Positions 44,501-51,291 of a DNA stretch of 64,000 nucleotides are shown here, piece by piece (within the stretch, counting starts at the first letter, position 1; each line of letters opens with the position of its first letter). The notes beneath the pieces are model-generated. The model had not been told where the DNA came from and did not search any database. It saw only the letters and a list, made by a program, of their open reading frames with translations. A program made the translations under genes and the position numbers. The DNA is from Solirubrobacter soli DSM 22325 (GTDB lineage Bacteria; Actinomycetota; Thermoleophilia; Solirubrobacterales; Solirubrobacteraceae), in the NCBI RefSeq assembly GCF_000423665.1, contig NZ_AUIK01000036.1, forward strand, positions 1 through 64,000. The letters are read 5' to 3'.

Positions 44501-45201
44501 AGCCGCGGCGGGTGATCACGTCGCCCGAGTGGTCGGGGATCGACGAGGAGGGCCGCGCCTACGCGGCGTTCACGATCAACGTCGAGCGCGACAAGCCGTG
44601 GCACACGCTGTCCGGCCGCATGCACCTCTACGTGGACCACGCGTGGATGCGCGAGCTCGGCGAGAGCCTGCCCGCCTTCCGCCCGCCGGTCGACCACCGG
44701 TTGATGCTCGCGGGCGCTCGGCCGGTCCCCAACGACGGCGTCCCGGAGGTGACGCTGCGATACCTCACACCGCACTCGAAGTGGTCGATCCACTCCGAGT
44801 ACCAGGACAACCTGCACATGCTGACGCTGTTCCGCGGCGGCTCGGGCCTGTGGCTGAGCCCGCAGGACGCCGCCACGATCGGCGTGGCGGACAACGACTG
44901 GGTCGAGGCCCACAACCGCAACGGCATCGTCGTCACACGCGCGGTGGTCTCCCACCGCGTCCCGGAGGGCGTGTGCCTGATGTACCACTCCAAGGACCGC
45001 CAGATCGGCACGCCGCGATCGCAGATCGACGGCCGCCGCGGCGGCACCGAGAACGCGCTCACCACGATCGCGATGAAGCCGACGCACATGATCGGCGGCT
45101 ACGCGCAGCTCTCGTGGGGACCGAATTACTACGGGCCGACCGGCTCCAACCGCGACTCGGTGACGATCGTCCGCCGCCGCAGCCAGGAGGTGAGGTACTA
45201 G
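41569..45201 (+). CDS. narG: Respiratory nitrate reductase, alpha (molybdenum) subunit
   Basis: A 1210-residue NarG, which reduces nitrate to nitrite at Mo-bis-MGD on the inner membrane face. The FS0 cluster ligands His51, Cys55, Cys59 and Cys94 have exactly the Escherichia coli spacing. The Mo-ligand Asp lies in WYADLPPASPQ (Asp220). The usual N-terminal segment without a twin-arginine export signal argues for a cytoplasmic active site. GTG 41569 has a SD (aggagag); longer frames add poor sequence. The TAG stop overlaps the narH GTG by one base. Confidence 0.96.
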   Translation: MASPRLTAAHEFFRKGEPSAEGWSMLIAQRRGWESAYRDRWRHDKVVRSTHGVNCTGSCSWNVYVKDGLITWESQAVDYPRTDPGRPNHEPRGCPRGASFSWYTYSPVRLKHPYVRGSLIERWRAAKASSPDPVAAFAQVAADGSHRGERGRGGFVRCSWEEATELIAAATVHTIREHGPDRVGGFTPIPAMSPVSFTAGTRFLSLIGGHTTTFYDWYADLPPASPQVFGDQTDVPESADWWDASYLIVWGTNLPITRTPDAHFMTEARYRGQKVVVVSPDYSDHVKFADEWLPAQPGTDAALAMAMGHVMLKEFWVDRPVGRFEDYGRRFTDLPLLVALEERDDGTRVPGRFVMASDIGDTSENADWKPVLLDAATGEPAVPSGSVGFRYGEEGKGRWNLRLGDLDPVLTLFGRHEETVEVALPRFDVGDNPGGAVMRRGVPAIRVGGQLVTTVLDLMLATYGVARDGLPGEWPEDYDDASVPYTPAWQEAITGVDRKLAVKIAREFARNAEVSGGRSMICMGAGTNHWFHSDETYRAFIALLLLGGCVGINGGGWAHYVGQEKIRTFAGWQQLAFALDWRRPGRQAQGTSFYYTHTEQWRYDRMRPELFASPLGDGRFAGMTAIDAHAKAVRMGWMPAYPQWNRNPLDVADEGGEDPIAHVVEELKAGRLRYAVEDPSAPESFPRVFFVWRSNLLGSSGKGQEYFLRHLLGSTHDGPPAEPLPEGERPSEVRWRDEIPNGKLDLLVNVDFRMTTTGLYSDIVLPAATWYEKYDLSMTDMHPFVHSFNQAVPPPWEARSDWDCFGGIARAFSDLAREHLGVRRDIVSGPVQHDTPGEISQPRGEVLDWRAGECEAVPGKTMPALAVVERDYGAVAEMWASLGPLAEELGSVVKSASFKPDREVKQLAARNGVAPNGRPSLERPEHVAETMLALSCVTNGRLSVAGFKSLEERCGVPLADLAEVAEETRITFQDTQVQPRRVITSPEWSGIDEEGRAYAAFTINVERDKPWHTLSGRMHLYVDHAWMRELGESLPAFRPPVDHRLMLAGARPVPNDGVPEVTLRYLTPHSKWSIHSEYQDNLHMLTLFRGGSGLWLSPQDAATIGVADNDWVEAHNRNGIVVTRAVVSHRVPEGVCLMYHSKDRQIGTPRSQIDGRRGGTENALTTIAMKPTHMIGGYAQLSWGPNYYGPTGSNRDSVTIVRRRSQEVRY

Positions 45202-46769
45202 TGCTCGTCAAGGCGCAGGTGGCGATGGTCATGAACCTCGACAAGTGCATCGGCTGCCACACCTGCTCGGTCACCTGCAAGCAGGTCTGGACGAACCGGC
45301 CGGGCACCGAGTACGTCTGGTTCAACAACGTCGAGACCGCCCCCGGGCAGGGCTATCCGCGCCAGTGGGCCGATCAGGCGCGCTGGAAGGGCGGCTGGAT
45401 GCTGGACCGCAAGGGCCGGCTCAAGCTCCGCGCGGGCGGGCAGGTGAAGAAGCTGCTGACGATCTTCTCCAACCCCGATCTGCCCGCGATCGACGACTAC
45501 TACGAGCCCTTCACGTACGACTACGAGACGCTCGTCGACGCGCCGCTCGGCGACTTGGACCCGGTCGCCCGCCCGCACTCGCAGCTCACGGGCAGGCCGA
45601 TGGACGTCAAGTGGGGCCCGAACTGGGACGAAGGGCTGGCCGGCGGGCAGGAGTCCGCGCCGCTGGACCCCCACATCCGCGCCATGCAGGAGGAGGTCCG
45701 CCTGACCTACGAGCAGGCGTTCATGTTCTTCCTGCCGCGGATCTGCGAGCACTGCCTGAACCCGTCGTGCGTGGCCAGCTGCCCGTCGGGCGCGATGTAC
45801 AAGCGCGACGAGGACGGCATCGTGCTCGTCGACCAGAACAAGTGCCGCGGCTGGCGCTACTGCGTCTCCGGCTGCCCGTACAAGAAGGTCTACTTCAACC
45901 ACCGCACCGGCAAGGCCGAGAAGTGCACGCTCTGCTATCCGCGGATCGAGAACGGCCAGCCGACGATCTGCTCGGAGACCTGCGTCGGGCGCATCCGCTA
46001 CCTCGGCCTCGTGCTCTATGACGCCGACCGGGTGCAGGCCGCCGCGTCGGTGCCGGACGAGCGCGACCTGCTGGCCGCCCAGCGCGACGTGTTCCTCGAC
46101 CCCGAGAACCCGGAGGTCCGCGAGGCCGCGCGCCGTGAGGGCATCCCCGAGGACTGGCTCGACGCCGCGCGGCGCTCGCCGGTGTACGACCTCGCGATCC
46201 GCTGGGGCGTGGCGCTGCCGCTGCATCCGGAGTTCCGGACGCTGCCGATGGTCTGGTACGTGCCGCCGCTCTCCCCCGTCGTCTCGACCCTGGAGACCGA
46301 CGGCTACGAGGCCGATCCCGACGACGTCTTCGGCGCGATCGATCACCTCCGCATCCCGCTCGAGTACCTGGCGAACCTGCTGACCGCGGGTGACACGGAG
46401 GCGATCCGGTTCGTCCTGCACCGGCTCGCCGCCATGCGGGCGTACATGCGCAAGCTCGAGGTGCTCGGGTCCTCCGACGAGGAGCTGCCCGCTCGGGTGG
46501 GCCTGAACGCGGTCGAATTGCGGCGCATGTACCGGCTGCTGGCGATCGCCAACTACGAGGACCGCTACGTGATCCCGCTCGCGCACGCCGAGCTCGGCGA
46601 GCGCCTGATGCAGGAGCAGGGCAGCTGCGGGCTGGACTTCGCGGGCGGCCCGGGCAACTGCGGCGCGGTCGATCCGCGCCCCGACACGTCCTCGCCGCAC
46701 GTCCCCTACGACGGCGAGCGCTTCCACCTGATCGACATCCTCCAGCGCGAGGAGCGGCCGGGGCCATGA
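45201..46769 (+). CDS. narH: Respiratory nitrate reductase, beta (iron-sulfur) subunit
   Basis: A 522-residue electron-transfer subunit. Four cluster-binding sets are visible: CIGCHTCSVTC near the N-terminus, CEHCLNPSCVASC, CRGWRYCVSGC (the Trp replaces a Cys, as in the 3Fe-4S centre of NarH) and CTLCYPRIENG with CSETC. The aromatic NHRTGKAEKC region is conserved. GTG 45201 follows a strong SD (aggaggtgagg). It passes electrons from NarI haems to NarG. Overlaps narJ by 4 bases. Confidence 0.96.
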   Translation: MLVKAQVAMVMNLDKCIGCHTCSVTCKQVWTNRPGTEYVWFNNVETAPGQGYPRQWADQARWKGGWMLDRKGRLKLRAGGQVKKLLTIFSNPDLPAIDDYYEPFTYDYETLVDAPLGDLDPVARPHSQLTGRPMDVKWGPNWDEGLAGGQESAPLDPHIRAMQEEVRLTYEQAFMFFLPRICEHCLNPSCVASCPSGAMYKRDEDGIVLVDQNKCRGWRYCVSGCPYKKVYFNHRTGKAEKCTLCYPRIENGQPTICSETCVGRIRYLGLVLYDADRVQAAASVPDERDLLAAQRDVFLDPENPEVREAARREGIPEDWLDAARRSPVYDLAIRWGVALPLHPEFRTLPMVWYVPPLSPVVSTLETDGYEADPDDVFGAIDHLRIPLEYLANLLTAGDTEAIRFVLHRLAAMRAYMRKLEVLGSSDEELPARVGLNAVELRRMYRLLAIANYEDRYVIPLAHAELGERLMQEQGSCGLDFAGGPGNCGAVDPRPDTSSPHVPYDGERFHLIDILQREERPGP

Positions 46770-47383
46770 GACGTCGCGAAGCGCCGGCCCCCTGGGCCCT
46801 GCTGTCGTTCCTGCTGCGCTATCCGGACGAGGACGTGGCCGCCGCGCGGGAGGAGCTCGAGGCGGAGGTCGCGCAGCTGCCGTCAGGCGAGGTGCGCGCC
46901 GCGCTCCAGCGCTTCCTCGCGGACTGGACCGCCGACCCGGCGCACTTCGTCGAGACGTTCGACCTGCGCCGGCGCGCGAGCCTGCACCTGACCTACTACG
47001 CGCACGGCGACACGCGCGAGCGGGGGATGGCGCTGCTGCGGCTGCGCAAGCTCTACCGCGTCGCCGGGCTCCCGATGGAGTCGGCCGAGCTGCCCGACCA
47101 CCTCACGGTGATGCTCGCGTTCGCGGCGCTCGCCCCGCCGGGCCACGGCGAGGCGCTGCTCGCCGAGCACCGGCCCGCGATCGAGCTGCTGCGGTTGTCG
47201 CTGCACGACCTCGGCAGCCCGTACGGCCACCTGCTGGACGCGGTCGCCGCGTGCCTGCCGGCGCTGAGCGTGTCCGAGCGCTCAGAGGTCGCGCGACTCG
47301 CCCACGACGGTCCCCCCGACGAAGCGGTCGGTCTCGAGCCCTACGGGCCGCCCGAAGCGATGCCGATCGGAGCCCGCCCATGA
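46766..47383 (+). CDS. narJ: Nitrate reductase assembly chaperone
   Basis: A 205-residue NarJ, a helical chaperone that inserts the molybdenum cofactor into NarG and is not part of the final enzyme. Characteristic segments are LLSFLLRYPDEDVAA, HFVETFDLRRRASLHLTYYAHGDTR... and ELPDHLTVML. ATG 46766 overlaps narH (ATGA) and its stop overlaps narI (ATGA), so synthesis is coupled within the operon. Confidence 0.94.
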   Translation: MRRREAPAPWALLSFLLRYPDEDVAAAREELEAEVAQLPSGEVRAALQRFLADWTADPAHFVETFDLRRRASLHLTYYAHGDTRERGMALLRLRKLYRVAGLPMESAELPDHLTVMLAFAALAPPGHGEALLAEHRPAIELLRLSLHDLGSPYGHLLDAVAACLPALSVSERSEVARLAHDGPPDEAVGLEPYGPPEAMPIGARP

Positions 47384-48075
47384 CCGCCGGCGAAGTCCTG
47401 CTGTGGGTCATCTTCCCGTACGTCGCCGTCACCACGTTCGTCGTCGGCACCTGGTGGCGCTACCGCGCCGACCAGTTCGGGTGGACCAGCGGGTCGACCC
47501 AGATCTTCGAGCAGCGGATCCTCGGCTGGGCCGGGCCCGCCTTCCACTACGGCGCCATCGCGGCGATCGGCGGCCACGTGATCGGCCTGATGATCCCGAA
47601 GTCGTTCACCGAGGCGATCGGGATGTCGGAGCGCACGTACCGCTGGTTCTCCGCGATCGCGGGCGCGGTCGCGGGCGCCGTCTGCGTGGTCGGGTTCGTC
47701 GGCCTCGTCTACCGGCGCATCACCAACGTCCGCGTGCGCCGGACCACCTCGCGCACCGACCTGCTCGTCTACCTGCTGCTGGTGATCCTGATCGGGCTCG
47801 GCTGCTGGATGACGTTCGCGCACAACCTGATCACCTCGTCGCCGTACGACTACCGCGACTCGATCTCGGAGTGGTGGCGCTCGCTGTTCATCCTGCAGCC
47901 CGACGTCGCCGCGGCCGCCGGGGCCAACACCGTGTACCAGGTCCACGCGATCATCGCGTGGGCGTTCTGGGCGCTGTTCCCGTTCAGCCGGCTCGTGCAC
48001 GTCTGGAGCATCCCGCTCCAATATCTGGGCCGCCCGTACATCCTCTACCGGCGGCGCTACGCGCAGCACCGGTGA
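47380..48075 (+). CDS. narI: Respiratory nitrate reductase, gamma (cytochrome b) subunit
   Basis: A 231-residue membrane protein with five helices that oxidises quinol and carries two b haems. His ligands are seen in FHYGAIAAIGGHVIGL (two His, helix 2) and in VYQVHAIIAWAF and SRLVHVWSIP (helix 5). ATG 47380 overlaps narJ; the stop overlaps the narK GTG. Length and topology match the family. Confidence 0.95.
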   Translation: MTAGEVLLWVIFPYVAVTTFVVGTWWRYRADQFGWTSGSTQIFEQRILGWAGPAFHYGAIAAIGGHVIGLMIPKSFTEAIGMSERTYRWFSAIAGAVAGAVCVVGFVGLVYRRITNVRVRRTTSRTDLLVYLLLVILIGLGCWMTFAHNLITSSPYDYRDSISEWWRSLFILQPDVAAAAGANTVYQVHAIIAWAFWALFPFSRLVHVWSIPLQYLGRPYILYRRRYAQHR

Positions 48076-49208
48076 CCGGCAACACGCGGCAGCTCACGCT
48101 CGCGCTGGTCGCCTTCACGGTGACCTTCTACGGGTGGGCGCTGCTCGGGCCGCTCGGCCCGGACCTGCAGGACGACCTCGGCCTCACCGACGTGCAGCTC
48201 TCGATCGCCGTCGCCGTGCCGGTGCTGCTCGGCTCGCTGATGCGCATCCCGATGGGCGTGCTGAGCGAGCGCTTCGGCGGGCGACGCGTCTTCACGTGGC
48301 TGCTCGTCTACACGATTCTCCCGCTGGTCGCGCTCGGCTTCGTGCACGACTCGTTCGGGGCGATCATCGCGCTCGGCTTCCTGCTCGGGTTCGCGGGCGC
48401 GTCGTTCGCGATCGGCGTGCCGTTCGTCAACCGCTGGTACCCGCCCGAGCGCCAGGGCGCGGCACTGGGGATCTACGGCGCGGGCATGGGCGGCACCGTG
48501 CTCGCCGGGCTCACCGCGCCGCGCCTGGGCAGCGTCTCCGCGGCCTTCTTCCTCGCCGCCGGACTGGTCGCGATCGTGCTCGTGATCTGGGTGCTGTTCG
48601 CGCGCGACGCGCCCGGGCCGCCGAGCAACGCGTCGATGCGCGACCCGATCGCCGTGCTCGGCACCGGCGTCAGGGCGTGGGCGCTCGTCCTGTTCTACTT
48701 CCTCGCGTTCGGCGGCTTCGTCGCGATGTACCTGTACCTGCCGAAGCTGCTGACCGGGGTCCACGACCTCACGAAGACCGACGCGGGAGCGCGGGCGGCG
48801 GGCTTCGCCCTGCTCGCGGTGATCGGCCGCCCGCTCGGCGGTGTGCTTTCGGACCGGATCGGCGCCGAACGTGTGCTGCGCGTCTGCTTCGTCGGCGTCC
48901 TCGTGCTCGCCCTCGGCCTCGCCGCCGGCTACAAGTCGATCGTGCCGCTGACGATCTGCTGTCTCGTCATGGCGGCCGGCCTCGGCCTCGGGATGGGCGC
49001 CGTGTTCAAGCTCGTCCCGGTCTGGTACCCGGAGAACGTCGGTGCCGTCACCGGCGTCGTCGGCGCCGCCGGCGGGCTCGGCGGGTTCTTCCCACCGCTC
49101 GTCATGGGCTTCGTGAAGTCCGCCACCGGCGGCTACGCGCTCGGCTTCATCCTGCTCGCGCTCGTCGCGCTCGCCTGCCTGGTCATGCTCACCAGGCTCC
49201 GGGCCTGA
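48072..49208 (+). CDS. narK: NarK-type nitrate/nitrite transporter (MFS)
   Basis: A 378-residue MFS transporter with 12 membrane segments. The two nitrate-signature stretches are [20 protein letters not shown] (about residues 110-129) and [19 protein letters not shown] (about 331-349). It brings nitrate to the cytoplasmic active site and/or exports nitrite. GTG 48072 overlaps narI by 4 bases, so it is the fifth gene of the nar operon. Its paralogue at 40485-41461 is inactivated, leaving this as the functional copy. Confidence 0.95.
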   Translation: MTGNTRQLTLALVAFTVTFYGWALLGPLGPDLQDDLGLTDVQLSIAVAVPVLLGSLMRIPMGVLSERFGGRRVFTWLLVYTILPLVALGFVHDSFGAIIALGFLLGFAGASFAIGVPFVNRWYPPERQGAALGIYGAGMGGTVLAGLTAPRLGSVSAAFFLAAGLVAIVLVIWVLFARDAPGPPSNASMRDPIAVLGTGVRAWALVLFYFLAFGGFVAMYLYLPKLLTGVHDLTKTDAGARAAGFALLAVIGRPLGGVLSDRIGAERVLRVCFVGVLVLALGLAAGYKSIVPLTICCLVMAAGLGLGMGAVFKLVPVWYPENVGAVTGVVGAAGGLGGFFPPLVMGFVKSATGGYALGFILLALVALACLVMLTRLRA

Positions 49209-49672
49209 GCGCGCAACGCCTCGCGGTTGCGCTCCTCGAGACCCGGGCGGGGCGTGACCGCCGCCGCGAGGCGCAGGAACCGGGTGAGCGCCCGCTCGGC
49301 GTGGAGGACCGGCTCGTACAAGCGCAGGTTCACCCATTCTGCGGGCTGCCACACGCAGACGCCGATGCAGAGTTGGGGCAGGTCCACGTTGCCGCAGCGG
49401 TCGCACCACCAGCCGACAACGACGTCCGGCTCGGGGAGCGCGTCCGCGACGACCGCGTCCCGTGCCTGTGCGCGCAGCATGTCGAACGGCTCGTCCGACT
49501 CCGCGAATCGCTCGACAAGCGCGATCCGCTCGCACACGACCTCGGCGAGGGCATCGAACTCCGCCGCCGCGACCAGCGGCAGCTTGTGCTCGGTGCACAC
49601 GTCGCACTGCTCCTGCCGCCCCATCCCACCGCAGCCGATGCAGGTCAGGACGGTCACGCGGTCAGGCGTCAT
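49133..49672 (-). CDS. Cys-rich protein with zinc-ribbon-like pairs
   Basis: A 179-residue protein. Cys pairs near the N-terminus (CIGCGG, CDVC) and in the middle (WWCDRCGN, CIGVC) suggest two zinc-binding knuckles; the C-terminal 60 residues are helical and basic. ATG 49672 shares the palindrome CATG with the start of the divergent EamA gene. Its 3' end overlaps narK by 76 bases, so the last ~25 residues are constrained by narK. I do not recognise the family. Confidence 0.65.
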   Translation of the reverse strand: MTPDRVTVLTCIGCGGMGRQEQCDVCTEHKLPLVAAAEFDALAEVVCERIALVERFAESDEPFDMLRAQARDAVVADALPEPDVVVGWWCDRCGNVDLPQLCIGVCVWQPAEWVNLRLYEPVLHAERALTRFLRLAAAVTPRPGLEERNREALRAQARSLVSMTRQASATSASRMKPSA

Positions 49673-50591
49673 GCTCCCCAGCGTGGCGGATATCACCGCG
49701 ACCCGCACGGGACGACTCAGCGCACTGACGCTCGGCGTGCTCGCCGTGGCGGGGCTGGTGGCCGCGTTCTCGCTCAGCTCGACGCTGGTCAAGCGCGCCG
49801 AGACGCCGGGAGTGCTGGTCGCGTTCTGGCGGATGCTCGCGGTCAGCGTGCTGTGGAACGCGCTGCTGTGGGGCACGGGCCGGGGGCGGGTGACGTTGGC
49901 CGACGTCCGTCAGGTGTGGCTCCCGGGCGTGTTCTTCGGCCTCAACCTCGCGGTGTTCTTCGCGGGCGCGACGCACAACAGCGTCGCCAACGCGGCGCTG
50001 ATCGGGGCGCTCGCGCCCTTCCTGATCGTGCCTGTCGGCGCGTGGCGGTTCGGCGAGCACATCAGCCCGCGGGCGATCGGCTTCGCGGTGCTCGCGTTCG
50101 GCGGTGTCGTGCTGGTGCTGCTGTCGGCGCCCGCGGGCGGGGACGCGTCGCGCGAGGGCAACGTGTTCGGCGTGATCGCGATGCTGCTGCTGGTCGCCTA
50201 CGTCACGTCGACGAAGCAGTTCCGAGGCGAGATGGACGTGACGCGGTTCATGGCGACGATCTGCCCGATCGCCGCGCTCGCGGTCCTGCCGATCGCGATC
50301 GCCCACGGGGGCGTGTTCGAGCTGTCCGCGAACGGGTGGCTGTTCACCGCGATCCTGACCTTGACCAGCGGGATCACCGCGCAGGCCCTGCTGGTCTATG
50401 CGCAGAAGTCGATCCAGATCGGCACGATCGGCATCGCCCAGCAGTTGCAGCCCGCGCTGGCGGTCGTGTGGTCGTTCCTGCTGCTCGGCGAGGTCATCAA
50501 CGCACGCCAGGCGCTCGGCATCGCGGTCGTCGTCGCCGGGCTCACGGCGTTCGTGATCGTGCACGATCGGTCCGGTCGCGATCGCCGATGA
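49671..50591 (+). CDS. EamA/DMT-family transporter
   Basis: A 306-residue drug/metabolite transporter with ten membrane segments in two EamA repeats (LSALTLGVLAVAGLVAAFS..., GVIAMLLLVAYVTSTKQF). The ends of the repeats show the usual LIGALAPFLIVPVGAW and QLQPALAVVWSFLLLGE motifs. ATG 49671 or GTG 49683; the latter would give 4 fewer residues and a 10-base gap to the divergent gene. Substrate unknown. Confidence 0.88.
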   Translation: MLPSVADITATRTGRLSALTLGVLAVAGLVAAFSLSSTLVKRAETPGVLVAFWRMLAVSVLWNALLWGTGRGRVTLADVRQVWLPGVFFGLNLAVFFAGATHNSVANAALIGALAPFLIVPVGAWRFGEHISPRAIGFAVLAFGGVVLVLLSAPAGGDASREGNVFGVIAMLLLVAYVTSTKQFRGEMDVTRFMATICPIAALAVLPIAIAHGGVFELSANGWLFTAILTLTSGITAQALLVYAQKSIQIGTIGIAQQLQPALAVVWSFLLLGEVINARQALGIAVVVAGLTAFVIVHDRSGRDRR

Positions 50592-51219
50592 AGTGCGACG
50601 CGTCGGCCATCCGCGCATCGGCTTCCTCGTAGCGGCCGAGCGCGTCGAGCGCGAACACCTCGACCGGCGCGTCGCCCGCGCTCGCCCGCAGCACCGCTTC
50701 GAGCCGCTCGCGGTCGCCGTCCAGCGCGGCGAGCAGGACGTCGCCGAGCCGTTCCTGCTCGCCGCCGCCGGCGGCGCGGTGGAAGTCGGCCGCGCGCTGG
50801 AGCGCCTCGCGCGCCTCCTGGTCGCGGCCGAGCGCCCGCAGCACCCGCCCGAGGTGGACGCGGCCGAGCGCCGCGAGCCGGACGTCGCCGGTCGCCTCGG
50901 CCTTGCCGATCCCGAGCGCGAGGGTCGCCGCGCCCGCCTCGTAGTCGCCCGCCTGGCACTGGGCGCGCCCGAGGCTCGTGGTCTGGTAGGCCTCGGTCTG
51001 GAGGAACCCGAGCCGGCCGGAGGTCTCGGCCGCGCGGGCGATGTGCGCGACCGCGGCGTCGAAACGGCGCTCGAGCCGCGCCAGCTCCCCGAGCATCGCC
51101 TCGCGGCGGGCGTGCAGCCAGGGGTCGTCGACGACATGCAGCCAGCGGTCGACCTGCTCGCGTGCCGCGTGCGCGCGCTCGATGTCACCCGCCGAGATCG
51201 CCGCGCGCGACGCGAACAT
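50542..51219 (-). CDS. Detached C-terminal TPR part of the interrupted SARP regulator
   Basis: In-frame continuation of the regulator at 51292-53349 beyond its TAG. The frame is open from 51291 and has its first ATG at 51219; if translated alone it would give 225 residues of helical TPR repeats (AHAAREQVDRWLHVVDDPW, RFDAAVAHIARAAETSG, EARE-ALQRAADFHRAAGG). TPRs of this kind end SARP/AfsR proteins, so this is the lost tail, not an independent gene. No convincing SD precedes ATG 51219. Its 3' end overlaps the EamA gene by 50 bases. Confidence 0.7.
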   Translation of the reverse strand: MFASRAAISAGDIERAHAAREQVDRWLHVVDDPWLHARREAMLGELARLERRFDAAVAHIARAAETSGRLGFLQTEAYQTTSLGRAQCQAGDYEAGAATLALGIGKAEATGDVRLAALGRVHLGRVLRALGRDQEAREALQRAADFHRAAGGGEQERLGDVLLAALDGDRERLEAVLRASAGDAPVEVFALDALGRYEEADARMADASHFIGDRDRTDRARSRTP

Positions 51220-51291
51220 GGCGTTCGCCGCCTGGTCCCACGGGTCCGCGAGCCGCTCGGCCGCGCGTGCGGTGAGCCGCAGCGCGTGCTC

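Noticed and set aside
42145-45087. A 980-codon open frame antisense to narG
   Set aside because: No family features; narG on the plus strand is complete with all cofactor ligands.
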